Origin: Streptomyces sp. Isolate_45
Lineage (GTDB): Bacteria; Actinomycetota; Actinomycetes; Streptomycetales; Streptomycetaceae
Assembly: GCF_024721315.2 (NCBI RefSeq)
Contig: NZ_JANFAK020000051.1
Span: 1-51,723 of the forward strand
Reading direction: 5' to 3'
Length of the DNA: 51,723 nucleotides
Positions 15,939-23,603 of the stretch are shown here, one piece after another. Every line of letters begins with the position of its first letter. Within the stretch, counting starts at the first letter, position 1. Under the pieces are notes generated by a model. The model made no database searches, was not told where the DNA came from, and was given only the letters and a program-made list of their open reading frames with translations. The position numbers were made by a program, and so were the translations under genes.

Positions 15939-16589
15939 ATGACTCCCGATCGACCGGCCCAACACGTGGAAACCACCCTGCACGCGGCCGCGCTGAGAGA
16001 CCTGAGGCGCGGCGGGAAGGCCGCGGCGATTCTCTTCGGCGGCGTCTTCGGCATCCTCGGACTGTTCGTCATGGGCGGTCTCGTCGTTGCCCAACAGCAG
16101 GTGCCCGCACGCCCCGCGGACACTCCGGCCCCGACCGGGTCCGTAGCGGCCGGCGAGCCGGGCGCCCCCTCCCCCGCCATGGCCGCCGCCTGGCGCCAGC
16201 AGCTCGTCTCCTTCCTCACGTCGGCAGGGGAGCCGGGTCACGCCGGAGCGGATCGCTGGTTCCCGGGAGCCGCCTCGGAGACGGACGGCTTCACCTACTC
16301 CCCCGTCTCGGACACGGATCCCGGCGCCGGCCGACCGGACCGAACGGCGCGTGTACACCACCGGGACCTCTCAGCATCCGATGCCGCTGCGGTGTTCCGA
16401 GCCGTGTCACGGAACGGCGCCATCGCCCCGTCGACGCTCGAGGTCTCCTCTGCGGCGGGTACGGACAAGGACCGAACGCTGAAGTTCACCCTCCGCACCA
16501 AGGACGGCGCACTGCTCGCGGGGGAGGCTCGGCTCTCCACCCGGGAGTCCGAACAACCAGTCATTCTTCGCTTGGTGTACGGAAGTTGA
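15939..16589 (+). CDS. Membrane-anchored exported protein, VirB8/NTF2-like layout
   Basis: 216 residues from ATG at 15939; an in-frame GTG at 15876 would add 21 residues. A membrane segment (AAAILFGGVFGILGLFVMGGLVVA, about 28-51) is followed by a Pro/Ala linker and an external domain with AAAWRQQLVSFLTSAGEPGHAG and a strand-rich end, EQPVILRLVYGS. Its domain shares length and features with the next gene: a WR(L/Q)Q helix at the start, a FxYxP segment, a LT/S-x-D core and a final strand pair. The two therefore look like paralogues. It probably acts outside the membrane in the transfer apparatus; this is inferred from context. Confidence 0.65.
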   Translation: MTPDRPAQHVETTLHAAALRDLRRGGKAAAILFGGVFGILGLFVMGGLVVAQQQVPARPADTPAPTGSVAAGEPGAPSPAMAAAWRQQLVSFLTSAGEPGHAGADRWFPGAASETDGFTYSPVSDTDPGAGRPDRTARVHHRDLSASDAAAVFRAVSRNGAIAPSTLEVSSAAGTDKDRTLKFTLRTKDGALLAGEARLSTRESEQPVILRLVYGS

Positions 16590-16645
16590 GCAGTCACGCC
16601 GGAACGTACGCGTCCTTTGCACGTAGGATCACGAGAGATCATTCC

Positions 16646-16653
16646 GTATAGAC
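16646..16653. promoter_or_regulatory. Operator copy (GTATAGAC) upstream of the lipoprotein gene
   Basis: GTATAGACAC, identical over ten bases to the pair at 5447 and 5468. It lies 30 bp upstream of the GTG at 16684. Confidence 0.65.
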
Positions 16654-16683
16654 ACAATGCTGCACATCGAGGACGGAGACAGC

Positions 16684-17280
16684 GTGCTGATGAATACGCG
16701 ATCACAGGTTGCGGCGATCGCCCTGATGGCAGCCTCCCTGACACTCACCGGCTGCACGAAGGACGGTGACCACGCCGAACCCGGCTCCCCGGACCACGTT
16801 TCCGCCGCCGCCTCGCCGTCCCCATCGGCGGCCCCGTTCGCGAACGCGCCCTGGCGCCTTCAGGTCGTCCACCTCCTGGAGGCCCTGCGCACCCCTCAGG
16901 ACGGCACCTACCGGACCTGGATGTCGGACGACGCGACCTACTGGACCGATAGCTTCGTCTACACTCCGCGCAGCACGAGCGAGCCGGGCTGGGACAGGCG
17001 CAACTACGAGGGCATGACCGTGACCTACCCGGGCAAACTCACCCCGGCCGAGAAAGACCTGTTGTTCAAGTCCCTCACCCGGGACAACCGGACCATCGCC
17101 TCCACCCTCACGGTGGATCGTGTCGAACAGCAGCCGGACGGGACCCGGCAGGACTATTGGTTCACCTTCAAGGTGCAGAGCAGCGATGGTGACTGGCTCA
17201 CCGGCAGGGCCATGGGCCACAGCGACGAGAAGGGCAACGGTAGGGTCAACCACCTCAGCTACGACGTCAAGTCGCCGTGA
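16684..17280 (+). CDS. Lipoprotein of the conjugation module
   Basis: 198 residues from GTG at 16684, with GGAGAC just upstream; ATG at 16690 is nearly equivalent. A signal segment (IALMAASLTLTGC) carries a lipobox with Cys about residue 26. The external domain has APWRLQVVHLLEALRTPQDG, FVYTPRSTSEPGW and LTRDNRTIASTLTVDR and resembles the domain of the 15939 gene, suggesting an old duplication. It ends convergently with the VirB4-like gene, and the two coding ends overlap by 22 bp (17259-17280). Role inferred from context: an extracytoplasmic component of the transfer system. Confidence 0.75.
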   Translation: MLMNTRSQVAAIALMAASLTLTGCTKDGDHAEPGSPDHVSAAASPSPSAAPFANAPWRLQVVHLLEALRTPQDGTYRTWMSDDATYWTDSFVYTPRSTSEPGWDRRNYEGMTVTYPGKLTPAEKDLLFKSLTRDNRTIASTLTVDRVEQQPDGTRQDYWFTFKVQSSDGDWLTGRAMGHSDEKGNGRVNHLSYDVKSP

Positions 17281-19949
17281 CCGAACAGCGCGGCCAACGG
17301 GACGGGATCGTCCTCCCCGCCGTCTTCGGCATCGGCCTCGTGGCCCTTCGCCTCGATCGCACGACGTGCCCCCGCCGCCTCCTCACCGAAGATCTCCGCG
17401 ATGATGCGGGTCATCTTCCCCGGGTCCTTCTCGGGGTTGGTGTCGAAGATCTCCAGAACGTGGTCATGGATGAACTCGACCCTGACGCGCGCCAGCTTTC
17501 CCGTGCGGTCCTTGAACACGCAGACGCCCTTCTGACCCACTCCCAACGACATGATGGTGCCGATGTTCTGCTGGTTCGGCTCGACGCCGAGGAACTCGCA
17601 GGTCTTCGCAGCCTCATCCTTCGACGTCGTACCGAAGGCCCACACACCGGTGACGAAACTGGAGTCGAAGTCGCCGGCCGACTGCGAGATCAACCGCAGG
17701 AAGGTGTTGCGGGACCGCCCGAGGCGCTTGATCCGGTCGACCAGTGTGCGGGCCCGCGGGTTGTCCTTGCTGGTGTGCCATTCGTCCCAGGTGATCGCCT
17801 TGGGGATCGCCGGGTCGAGCGTGGCCATGATGTTCCAGGTGTTGTCGGCCATCAGGCCGGCGATCACGTCCGAGAGAAGCTCTCGCTCGGACATCATCTC
17901 GGGCGACTTGCCCGGGTCGGGCATCTGCAGGCCGAGCGTGCAGAAAATGACCGTGTAGCCCACGGGTATCTTGAAGGGGCGCGGCGCCCGTCCGAAGACC
18001 AGTTGGCCCAGCTTCGTTTGGGACACCTCGCGAAACCGGCGCCCGGGCGGTCCGGAGAACTGTCGGCAGCGTTCCTGGTTGATGTTGTGAGGTGCCGGCG
18101 GGAGCTTCTCCCAGGCTTCGAGGATCTCCACGACGCGCATGAGATAGGTGGACCCGCGGCCCTCGGTGACGGCGGCGCCCACCGCCTGCCGGATTACGTC
18201 GCCGAAGTCACTGCCGTTCTGGCCGGCCAGCAGGTCGGGCACCATACGCAGCAGCGTCTCACGCATCAGCTGGGCCGCGTCCTCGGGCGTCTCGGCTTGC
18301 GCGGCGGGGTCGAGCATGCCCGGCTCGGCATCGTAAACGTTGACACAAATGATCTTGTCGGGGTTGAGGCCCAGCTCCTCCGCGTACTTCTTCAGGACGA
18401 GGTAGTCGCCCTTCGGGTCCCACACGACCTGGGTGATGCCACGCAGGGCGTCTTCCCAGACGGGCTTGAGACCGCGACTGACGGTCTTGCCGCCTCCCGG
18501 GTCGCCCGGCACGCCCTCGGTGGGGGCCAGCTGCGACTGGGTCGCGTACAACATGTGGTCGACGAAGACCGGCTCGGCCGGCAGCCCACCCGCCCCGATG
18601 GTGTATCCCTGATAGAGCCCCTGACCGTCCCCGATGGAAGGGGAGATGTGCGGCATACCGGCGGCCAGGTAGTCCAGCGGGACGCGCCGGATGTAGTCGG
18701 TGTCCATCGGGCGACCACCGGGCAGCGACTCGTAGAAGAAGAACTTCTGATGAGTCGGCGGACCGTCAACCGTGTATCCCGCTTCACGCATGGACCGGAC
18801 GAAGTCCCGCGCGTTCTCGCGCAGCTCGTCGCGGTCCGTGGAGGAGATGCCGAACAAGGCGCGCATGCGAATGAAGGGCGTGCGGTGGTGGTCGACCAAG
18901 TACTTCATCTGCGTGACGAGTTCGCGCTTCTGATGATATGTGAGGTCCGTCGATACGCCGGCCTCCTGGTCGTTGAAGAACTGCTCCTCGACATTGCGCA
19001 AGGCCTTGTCCGCGTCCTTGCGGGTGTCGGCCAGTTCCTGGATCTCAAAGCCTATGGACTGAACCACCGGGAACGGCAGGGCGTCGGTGCTGTGCAGCCA
19101 CAGCGTGTTCGGGAAGGTCACCTCTTCGGGCCCGAGGGACAACGCGAACCACAGCTGGTACGAAGTCCCGGTGACGGTCTCGTGGCGGAGGACCTTGTAT
19201 TGATACTTACCGATGCGCCCCAACGGTTCCCTGGTCATCTCGCCCCCACAGAGAGCCTGTAGTTCCCCCGGCCCGTAGCGCTTGGGCGGGGTGGCGGAGG
19301 GGTCCGGCGCCGGCAGCCCGGGGTGCGTAAGGTGCAGCAGGAGCATCTCCGCCTCCTGGCGCCCCACAGCCTGGCAGCGCAGGGGCGACCCGGCCAGGGT
19401 GTTGCGCACATCGCGGGCGGCGTCGTGCCACACCGAGATCTCCTCAAGCGGCGGCATCTCGTCATCGAGGTCCAGGGGCTTCTTGACCTGGTCCCACATC
19501 CGCTGAATACGGCCCCACGCCCCGTTGTACGAGGCACGGTCCCCGAGGCGAACCACCAGGTACACGCGCTTGATCGGCCACGCGGCATCATTGATCCGTA
19601 CCCGGGTGTCCTCAAGCACGGAAGCCCAGCCGACGGACGGAATGCCCTGGCTCTGCGTCCGTTCGTCCAGCCGCTTGGCCCAGAGGTCGGCGTTGAACGG
19701 GAAGTCCGTGGTGATCAGCCGGGTCTGGTGGGCACTCCCGCGGGGCAGGCCTGACAGTGCGGCGTAAACCTGCGCCAGGCCCGCCCTCTTGTCGAGCGGG
19801 CTCGTCAGCTCCCAGCTGCGTGTCGGCACGCTGACCAACGTGTAGGCGCCTTCGGCATCCAGCAGGATGTCGTCGTCGAGGTAGCGGTAGCCGATGCGGG
19901 ACGGTGCCTGGTAGCCGTCCGGCATCAGACGGGAGACCACGTTGTTCAC
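17259..19949 (-). CDS. VirB4/TraC-like conjugation ATPase
   Basis: 896 residues from GTG at 19949, whose first bases overlap the stop of the TcpE-like gene (GTGA). The N-terminal half (about 1-420) is the VirB4-type membrane-associated part. The ATPase half has Walker A GDPGGGKT (about residues 482-489), a downstream VVWDPKGDYL segment, and Walker B KAITWDEWH (about 714-722), followed by a RLGRSRNTFLRLISQSAGDF sensor-like region. These features are those of VirB4/TraC/TcpF ATPases, which power assembly of the transfer channel. It ends the minus-strand run TcpC-like, small two-helix protein, TcpE-like, VirB4-like. Confidence 0.92.
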   Translation of the reverse strand: MNNVVSRLMPDGYQAPSRIGYRYLDDDILLDAEGAYTLVSVPTRSWELTSPLDKRAGLAQVYAALSGLPRGSAHQTRLITTDFPFNADLWAKRLDERTQSQGIPSVGWASVLEDTRVRINDAAWPIKRVYLVVRLGDRASYNGAWGRIQRMWDQVKKPLDLDDEMPPLEEISVWHDAARDVRNTLAGSPLRCQAVGRQEAEMLLLHLTHPGLPAPDPSATPPKRYGPGELQALCGGEMTREPLGRIGKYQYKVLRHETVTGTSYQLWFALSLGPEEVTFPNTLWLHSTDALPFPVVQSIGFEIQELADTRKDADKALRNVEEQFFNDQEAGVSTDLTYHQKRELVTQMKYLVDHHRTPFIRMRALFGISSTDRDELRENARDFVRSMREAGYTVDGPPTHQKFFFYESLPGGRPMDTDYIRRVPLDYLAAGMPHISPSIGDGQGLYQGYTIGAGGLPAEPVFVDHMLYATQSQLAPTEGVPGDPGGGKTVSRGLKPVWEDALRGITQVVWDPKGDYLVLKKYAEELGLNPDKIICVNVYDAEPGMLDPAAQAETPEDAAQLMRETLLRMVPDLLAGQNGSDFGDVIRQAVGAAVTEGRGSTYLMRVVEILEAWEKLPPAPHNINQERCRQFSGPPGRRFREVSQTKLGQLVFGRAPRPFKIPVGYTVIFCTLGLQMPDPGKSPEMMSERELLSDVIAGLMADNTWNIMATLDPAIPKAITWDEWHTSKDNPRARTLVDRIKRLGRSRNTFLRLISQSAGDFDSSFVTGVWAFGTTSKDEAAKTCEFLGVEPNQQNIGTIMSLGVGQKGVCVFKDRTGKLARVRVEFIHDHVLEIFDTNPEKDPGKMTRIIAEIFGEEAAGARRAIEAKGHEADAEDGGEDDPVPLAALFGHGDLTS

Positions 19950-20542
19950 CCTTGCACGCCTTCCATGATGAGCTGATCGTCCGGTCCTGCCGTGCCCGCG
20001 TTCGTCCGACGCTCCCTCGCCGGCCCGAAGCCACTCCAGGGCGGCACGGGAACCGTCCCGTAGCCGTTCGGCAGTGGCGTCTTCGGTGCGAGCGCAGGCA
20101 GTGCCTCCGGGCGGGCCCGCCACAGGATGATGCGGTACGCCGAGGCGTCCTTGCTGGTGCGTACAGGTACGCCCTTGCGGTGGACCGGATCGTCCATCAA
20201 GTCACGTACTGCCGCCCGGATCAGGCCGAAGATGCCCAGATTGTGGCGCACCGGCCGGCGAGAAAGGGCCACCGCGAAGACCGGGGGCACAAGAAGGATG
20301 AAGAGATAGGGGAGGCCAACCGGCGCCTGCTTCCCGAAGGCGTGCGTTATCACCTTGATCGGTGGGGCGAGAACCATGTTGTAGGTCATGATCCAAACCA
20401 CCAGAGAGGAGGCGAAGACCTTGATGTCATCAACGAACAGCCCCTCCTTCATGGGGATGGTCGCCTTGCCTACCTTGCGGAGTGCCTTCTTGACCTTGAA
20501 CGCCTCCGTGTAGTCGCGCAAGGTGACCGTTTCGTCGCTCAT
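19946..20542 (-). CDS. TcpE/PrgI-like conjugation membrane protein
   Basis: 198 residues. After a charged N-terminus (TLRDYTEAFKVKKALRKVG) there are two adjacent membrane helices, DDIKVFASSLVVWIMTYNMVL and GLPYLFILLVPPVFAVAL (about 38-95). A soluble stretch containing DDPVHRKGVPVRTSKDAS follows, and then a proline-rich tail. TcpE/PrgI proteins have this two-helix layout and are encoded next to the VirB4 ATPase, as here. The stop overlaps the VirB4-like start by 4 bp, so the two are translationally coupled. The family call rests on topology and context. Confidence 0.75.
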   Translation of the reverse strand: MSDETVTLRDYTEAFKVKKALRKVGKATIPMKEGLFVDDIKVFASSLVVWIMTYNMVLAPPIKVITHAFGKQAPVGLPYLFILLVPPVFAVALSRRPVRHNLGIFGLIRAAVRDLMDDPVHRKGVPVRTSKDASAYRIILWRARPEALPALAPKTPLPNGYGTVPVPPWSGFGPARERRTNAGTAGPDDQLIMEGVQG

Positions 20543-20590
20543 CGCCCCTCCTCCCTCGTGGTGGTTCCCGCCGCGATCCTTCGGAGCTGG

Positions 20591-20884
20591 TCAGGCACTC
20601 AGCAGCGGATCCCAGACGTTCGTCTTTATGAACGTGCCACCATCCTCAAGCAGGGCCTTCGGGTCGTCGACGATCATGAAGGTGAAGCTGCCGATCAGCA
20701 GGATGGTGACGACCACCATCCACTTGCGCTGGGCCTGGGTGAAGAAGGCGGCGACGACCGCGAAGACGACGGTCGCGGCCAGGATCGCCCTGCCGATGCC
20801 GCTGGTCTTCGACGTGATGGTGCCGACGTCCGCGAGGATCATGTGCGTGCCGGGCGGAAGGGCCTGGAGGGTCTGAGTCACCAT
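20591..20884 (-). CDS. Small two-helix membrane protein, VirB2/TrbC-like position
   Basis: 97 residues from ATG at 20884. Two hydrophobic helices, GRAILAATVVFAVVAAFFT and WMVVVTILLIGSFTFMIV, are joined by a short basic QAQRK turn and followed by a C-terminal soluble tail ending NVWDPLLSA. Size, topology and position (between the TcpC-like and TcpE-like genes) resemble VirB2/TrbC-type pilin-like subunits or VirB3, but no diagnostic motif is visible. Two operator copies lie upstream at 20942 and 21004, so it probably starts the transcript that continues into the TcpE-like and VirB4-like genes. Confidence 0.65.
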   Translation of the reverse strand: MVTQTLQALPPGTHMILADVGTITSKTSGIGRAILAATVVFAVVAAFFTQAQRKWMVVVTILLIGSFTFMIVDDPKALLEDGGTFIKTNVWDPLLSA

Positions 20885-20941
20885 GGTTGCTGTGTCCTCT
20901 TCTGGCTGGCGCGTCGGAGAGGCCGAACGCGCAGGGTCATC

Positions 20942-20949
20942 GTATATAC
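20942..20949. promoter_or_regulatory. Operator copy (GTATATAC) upstream of the 20591-20884 gene
   Basis: A palindromic 8-mer identical to that at 15851. It lies 57 bp upstream of the ATG at 20884, and its spacing to the next copy (21004) is 62 bp, about six helical turns. Confidence 0.65.
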
Positions 20950-21003
20950 ACAAGGAGGGCGGTCGCAGTCGACTTACCGCGGAGGAGTGCCGCTCCATGT
21001 CAT

Positions 21004-21011
21004 GTATAGAC
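21004..21011. promoter_or_regulatory. Operator copy (GTATAGAC) in the same intergenic gap
   Basis: GTATAGAC placed just past the stop of the TcpC-like gene and 119 bp upstream of the ATG at 20884. It pairs with the site at 20942. Confidence 0.6.
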
Positions 21012-21015
21012 GCTC

Positions 21016-22623
21016 TTACGGCTTCGGGGATCCACTGGCGTGCGGCTGTTGCACACCTGTACCGCTGCCGGTACCGGTGGGCCCGGACGAAGGTGTTGCG
21101 CCATTGCCGGTGGGCCCGGACGAAGGTGTTGCGCCATTGCCGGTGGGCCCGGAAGAGGGCGTCGCGCCACTCGCGGAGGACCCCGGCGAAGGCGTCGGAC
21201 TCTGCGAGAACAACCCCCCGGATCCCTTCGTCGGCTGCACGTTGGGCAGTTGGTCACCGCCGACGGATCCGCCACCAAGTACGGGAGTGGGGTCGGACGC
21301 GAAGTACCACTGGCCGTTGCTCTGCGCGATGGCGACCTGATAGGCCGACGTCTGCTCCGCCTTGGTGTCCGCGGAACTCTTCAGCGTCACGGAGAAGGTC
21401 AGGGTGCGCCTGCTGGCGTCCTGTCCCTTGGCGACTGCGGGAACGTAGACTTCGCCGATCACCGGCCGGCCGCCCCCGCCGCCTCCCGTGTACGCACCTC
21501 CGAGTCCGAACGAGGTCACCCCGGGAAGCAGGTACCGAGCCAGGTTCGCGTTGTCGCTCTGGATCCAGGCAGCCATGAACGGTGGCAACAGGTCGGACTT
21601 GAAGGTCTGGGCGAGCGCGGCGTCGTTGGACGCCGAAGTCACGTCTTTCGAAGGCGTGGTCAGTCCGGAGCACGGCACGTACACGGGGGCCGCGGTGAGG
21701 CCGAAGGCCGAGGAGCCGTTGCGCTGCACGGCGAACAGCGGCACGGCAAGGCAGCGCCAAGACCCATCCTGCACCTGCACGGTCGCCCGCACGACAGCCC
21801 TGTCGGCTGCCGTGACCTGAACGTCGGTGCTCATCACCATGTCGATGACCACCTGCTTCCCCTGACCGTTCCAGCCCAGCCGTTCGTCAAGGCCGTTGAT
21901 CGCATACGGCTTCAGGGCCGTCGAGCGCGCATCAGCCTGCGCGGGGTCGTAGCTCGCGAAGGCCTTCACCAAGGGTGCCGCCCACATCAGTGCCGCACCC
22001 CGGGGGAAATCCCCCTTGTTCGCGGACGCCTGCTGGTCCGCCAAGGCTTGGACGTCCGCCTTGGAGGCCTTGCCCCCCATCTTGGCGAAGAGGAACAGCA
22101 GGAGCAGAACGCCGGTGATGCCGAGTATCCGGCGTACCAGGATTCCACGCCGGGGTCCCGCCCACATCTGCGCCGTGGACACCTGTCCACGGTCAACTCC
22201 ACTGCTGGGCTTGGCCTTGGCGAACGGGTTGTGGAACCATCCGTTGCCCTCTGCCGCTACCGGCCGGCGCTCCTCCTTGCCCTTCTTGCCCTTCTTGCCG
22301 TCCCTCCGGGTCGTCTCCGCAGGAGGCTCCTCCGGCAACTGGGCACTGGGCGGGCGCCGAGCCGGTGCCTCCCGTTCGCCGGAACCGCTCACCACCGGCA
22401 CGTCACCCGGGATCGAATTGGCGGCAACTGTCCAGGGGTTGGGCGGCGCGGGGCGAACCGGACGCTTCTTGGCGAACGGATTGCGGAACCACCCGCCGGC
22501 GCTGCTCCCCTCCTGCTGGATGAGCATGTCTTCGGTCAGTGCCGGTACCGGCTCCCGGCCGTCATGAGGCGGCGTAGTCACGACTCCCCTTCCACTGCTG
22601 TCATGCCCCATCGCGGGGTGCAT
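21016..22623 (-). CDS. TcpC/VirB8-like conjugation protein with repeat-rich ends
   Basis: 535 residues from ATG at 22623, with GGGGAG five bases upstream. The cytoplasmic N-terminus (1-160) is disordered and carries the motif GWF(R/H)NPFAK twice, at residues 44-52 and 128-136, with a lysine-rich stretch between (KKGKKGKEERR). One membrane helix follows (about 162-180). The outside part (about 190-470) has the two-domain NTF2-like layout of TcpC, for example AALMWAAPLVKAFASYD and AYQVAIAQSNGQWYFASDP. The C-terminus is a Ser/Pro/Gly tail with three copies of GATPSSGPTGN. TcpC proteins form the outer part of Gram-positive conjugation channels. The operator at 22642 lies 18 bp upstream. Confidence 0.82.
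   Translation of the reverse strand: MHPAMGHDSSGRGVVTTPPHDGREPVPALTEDMLIQQEGSSAGGWFRNPFAKKRPVRPAPPNPWTVAANSIPGDVPVVSGSGEREAPARRPPSAQLPEEPPAETTRRDGKKGKKGKEERRPVAAEGNGWFHNPFAKAKPSSGVDRGQVSTAQMWAGPRRGILVRRILGITGVLLLLFLFAKMGGKASKADVQALADQQASANKGDFPRGAALMWAAPLVKAFASYDPAQADARSTALKPYAINGLDERLGWNGQGKQVVIDMVMSTDVQVTAADRAVVRATVQVQDGSWRCLAVPLFAVQRNGSSAFGLTAAPVYVPCSGLTTPSKDVTSASNDAALAQTFKSDLLPPFMAAWIQSDNANLARYLLPGVTSFGLGGAYTGGGGGGRPVIGEVYVPAVAKGQDASRRTLTFSVTLKSSADTKAEQTSAYQVAIAQSNGQWYFASDPTPVLGGGSVGGDQLPNVQPTKGSGGLFSQSPTPSPGSSASGATPSSGPTGNGATPSSGPTGNGATPSSGPTGTGSGTGVQQPHASGSPKP
21074..21172. repeat. Three tandem 33-bp coding repeats in the TcpC-like tail
   Basis: Copies at 21074-21106 and 21107-21139 are identical; copy 3 (21140-21172) has diverged. 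Each encodes 11 residues, GATPSSGPTGN on the reverse strand. The unit length preserves the frame. Confidence 0.9.
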
Positions 22624-22641
22624 GACAGCTCCCCGTTCACT

Positions 22642-22649
22642 GTCTAGAC
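22642..22649. promoter_or_regulatory. Operator copy (GTCTAGAC) upstream of the TcpC-like gene
   Basis: A perfect palindrome matching GT-N-TA-N-AC, in TGTCTAGACACA. It is 18 bp upstream of the ATG at 22623 and is the right-most copy of the operator series. Confidence 0.65.
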
Positions 22650-23026
22650 ACAAGCACTATAGTCACAGGAGTGGTACCGAGCGGCAGTGTCCGCCGCCTG
22701 GTCACGCCCGAGCTTGATCGCGCATGTGTGGCCGGACGTAGGGGGGTTGTGACTGCTATGGCGTCCCGACGGCCGAGGCGCATCCCGCGCCGTCCCACTC
22801 GGACGGACGTACGATCGACTGCCGCCAAGCTCTGTGTGTCACCAAAGGAGTGAGAACCGAACCGGCCCCGCCTCAATCGAAAGCGGCGAGGCCGGCGGAC
22901 CCGACTCACTTCCCCTGATCGCGGGAGGTGGGGGCTCACCAAGCTCCGCCGAGGACGCCGGATCCGCCCCGCAGAGTTCAATCTTGACGACACTGCGGCG
23001 GTCATGTCAGCCTACGTGAGCCAAAT
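22650..23026. other. Boundary region between conjugation module and biosynthetic cluster, no confident gene
   Basis: No convincing coding sequence is visible. A 60-codon plus-strand frame at 22671-22853 is Arg-rich, has no properly spaced ribosome binding site and matches no family I know. An imperfect hairpin is possible around 22862-22897 (CCGGCC...GAGGCCGG). The stretch separates the last operator copy from the promoter of the assembly-line operon. Confidence 0.5.
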
Positions 23027-23054
23027 TTGACGATCACTCAATAGAGTGTAAAGT
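23027..23054 (+). promoter_or_regulatory. Candidate promoter of the assembly-line operon with an internal inverted repeat
   Basis: TTGACG (23027-23032) and TAAAGT (23049-23054) are 16 bp apart, a good match to a housekeeping promoter. Between them lies CACTC-AATA-GAGTG (23035-23048), an inverted repeat well placed for a repressor. It precedes the MbtH start by about 55 bp and everything downstream is on the same strand. Confidence 0.55.
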
Positions 23055-23108
23055 TCCGCGCTCGACAGGCCAGAGAATGTGTACTCACGGGGACGGGGGT
23101 TGACGAGA

Positions 23109-23336
23109 GTGCAGGACGATCGCGTCAACGAAGACGACAAGAGGACGTACCACGTCGTGGTGAACCATGAAGGTCAGTACTCCGTCTGGTTCACGGGCAG
23201 ATCCATTCCGAACGGATGGCGCACAGCGGGGTTTTCCGGCCCGAAGAGCGACTGCTTGGGTCATATCGACGAGGTGTGGACGGATATGCGCCCGCTCAGC
23301 CTTCGCGAGCAGCCGAATCCTGGGGAAGCCCGCTGA
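23109..23336 (+). CDS. MbtH-like NRPS accessory protein
   Basis: 75 residues from GTG at 23109, with GGGGG about nine bases upstream; in-frame GTG at 23079 would add ten residues. The family signature is complete: NHEGQYSVW, IPNGWR, then CLGHIDEVWTDMRPLSLR, with the conserved tryptophans. MbtH proteins bind A domains and are needed for folding or activity of many of them. It is the first gene of the assembly-line operon, 267 bp upstream of the FAAL gene, and presumably serves the A domains encoded downstream. Confidence 0.95.
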   Translation: MQDDRVNEDDKRTYHVVVNHEGQYSVWFTGRSIPNGWRTAGFSGPKSDCLGHIDEVWTDMRPLSLREQPNPGEAR

Positions 23337-23603
23337 GTCGATCAGCGCAGGTCTGCGAGATCTCACGGACCGCACCTCTTGGCTGCGAATCGGGCAATGG
23401 ATCCAAAGGTCGATGGCTTGACGTGTTAGGCGCACGGGACTCATGACGGGTCGACATTTCTTCGCATGTGTGTAATGCGCCAGAGAGTGGCCATCCTCGT
23501 GTCGACGCCTCCCTGAACTCACTGCCCCCGAGCAGCTGATGCGCCGCTTTCGAGTGGGGCGACACATTTCCGCTTTTCATCGAGAAGGGCCGTCCAGACT
23601 ACC

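Noticed and set aside
17277..19262. Long plus-strand open frame opposite the VirB4-like gene
   Set aside because: It is antisense to a gene with clear Walker motifs and its translation has no recognisable domain; long shadow frames are normal at this GC content.
21074..21172. CRISPR-like array
   Set aside because: The 33-bp units are contiguous without spacers and are in-frame coding repeats.
22671..22853. Possible 60-residue plus-strand gene
   Set aside because: Arg-rich composition as expected from random high-GC sequence, ribosome binding site directly on the start codon, no family likeness.
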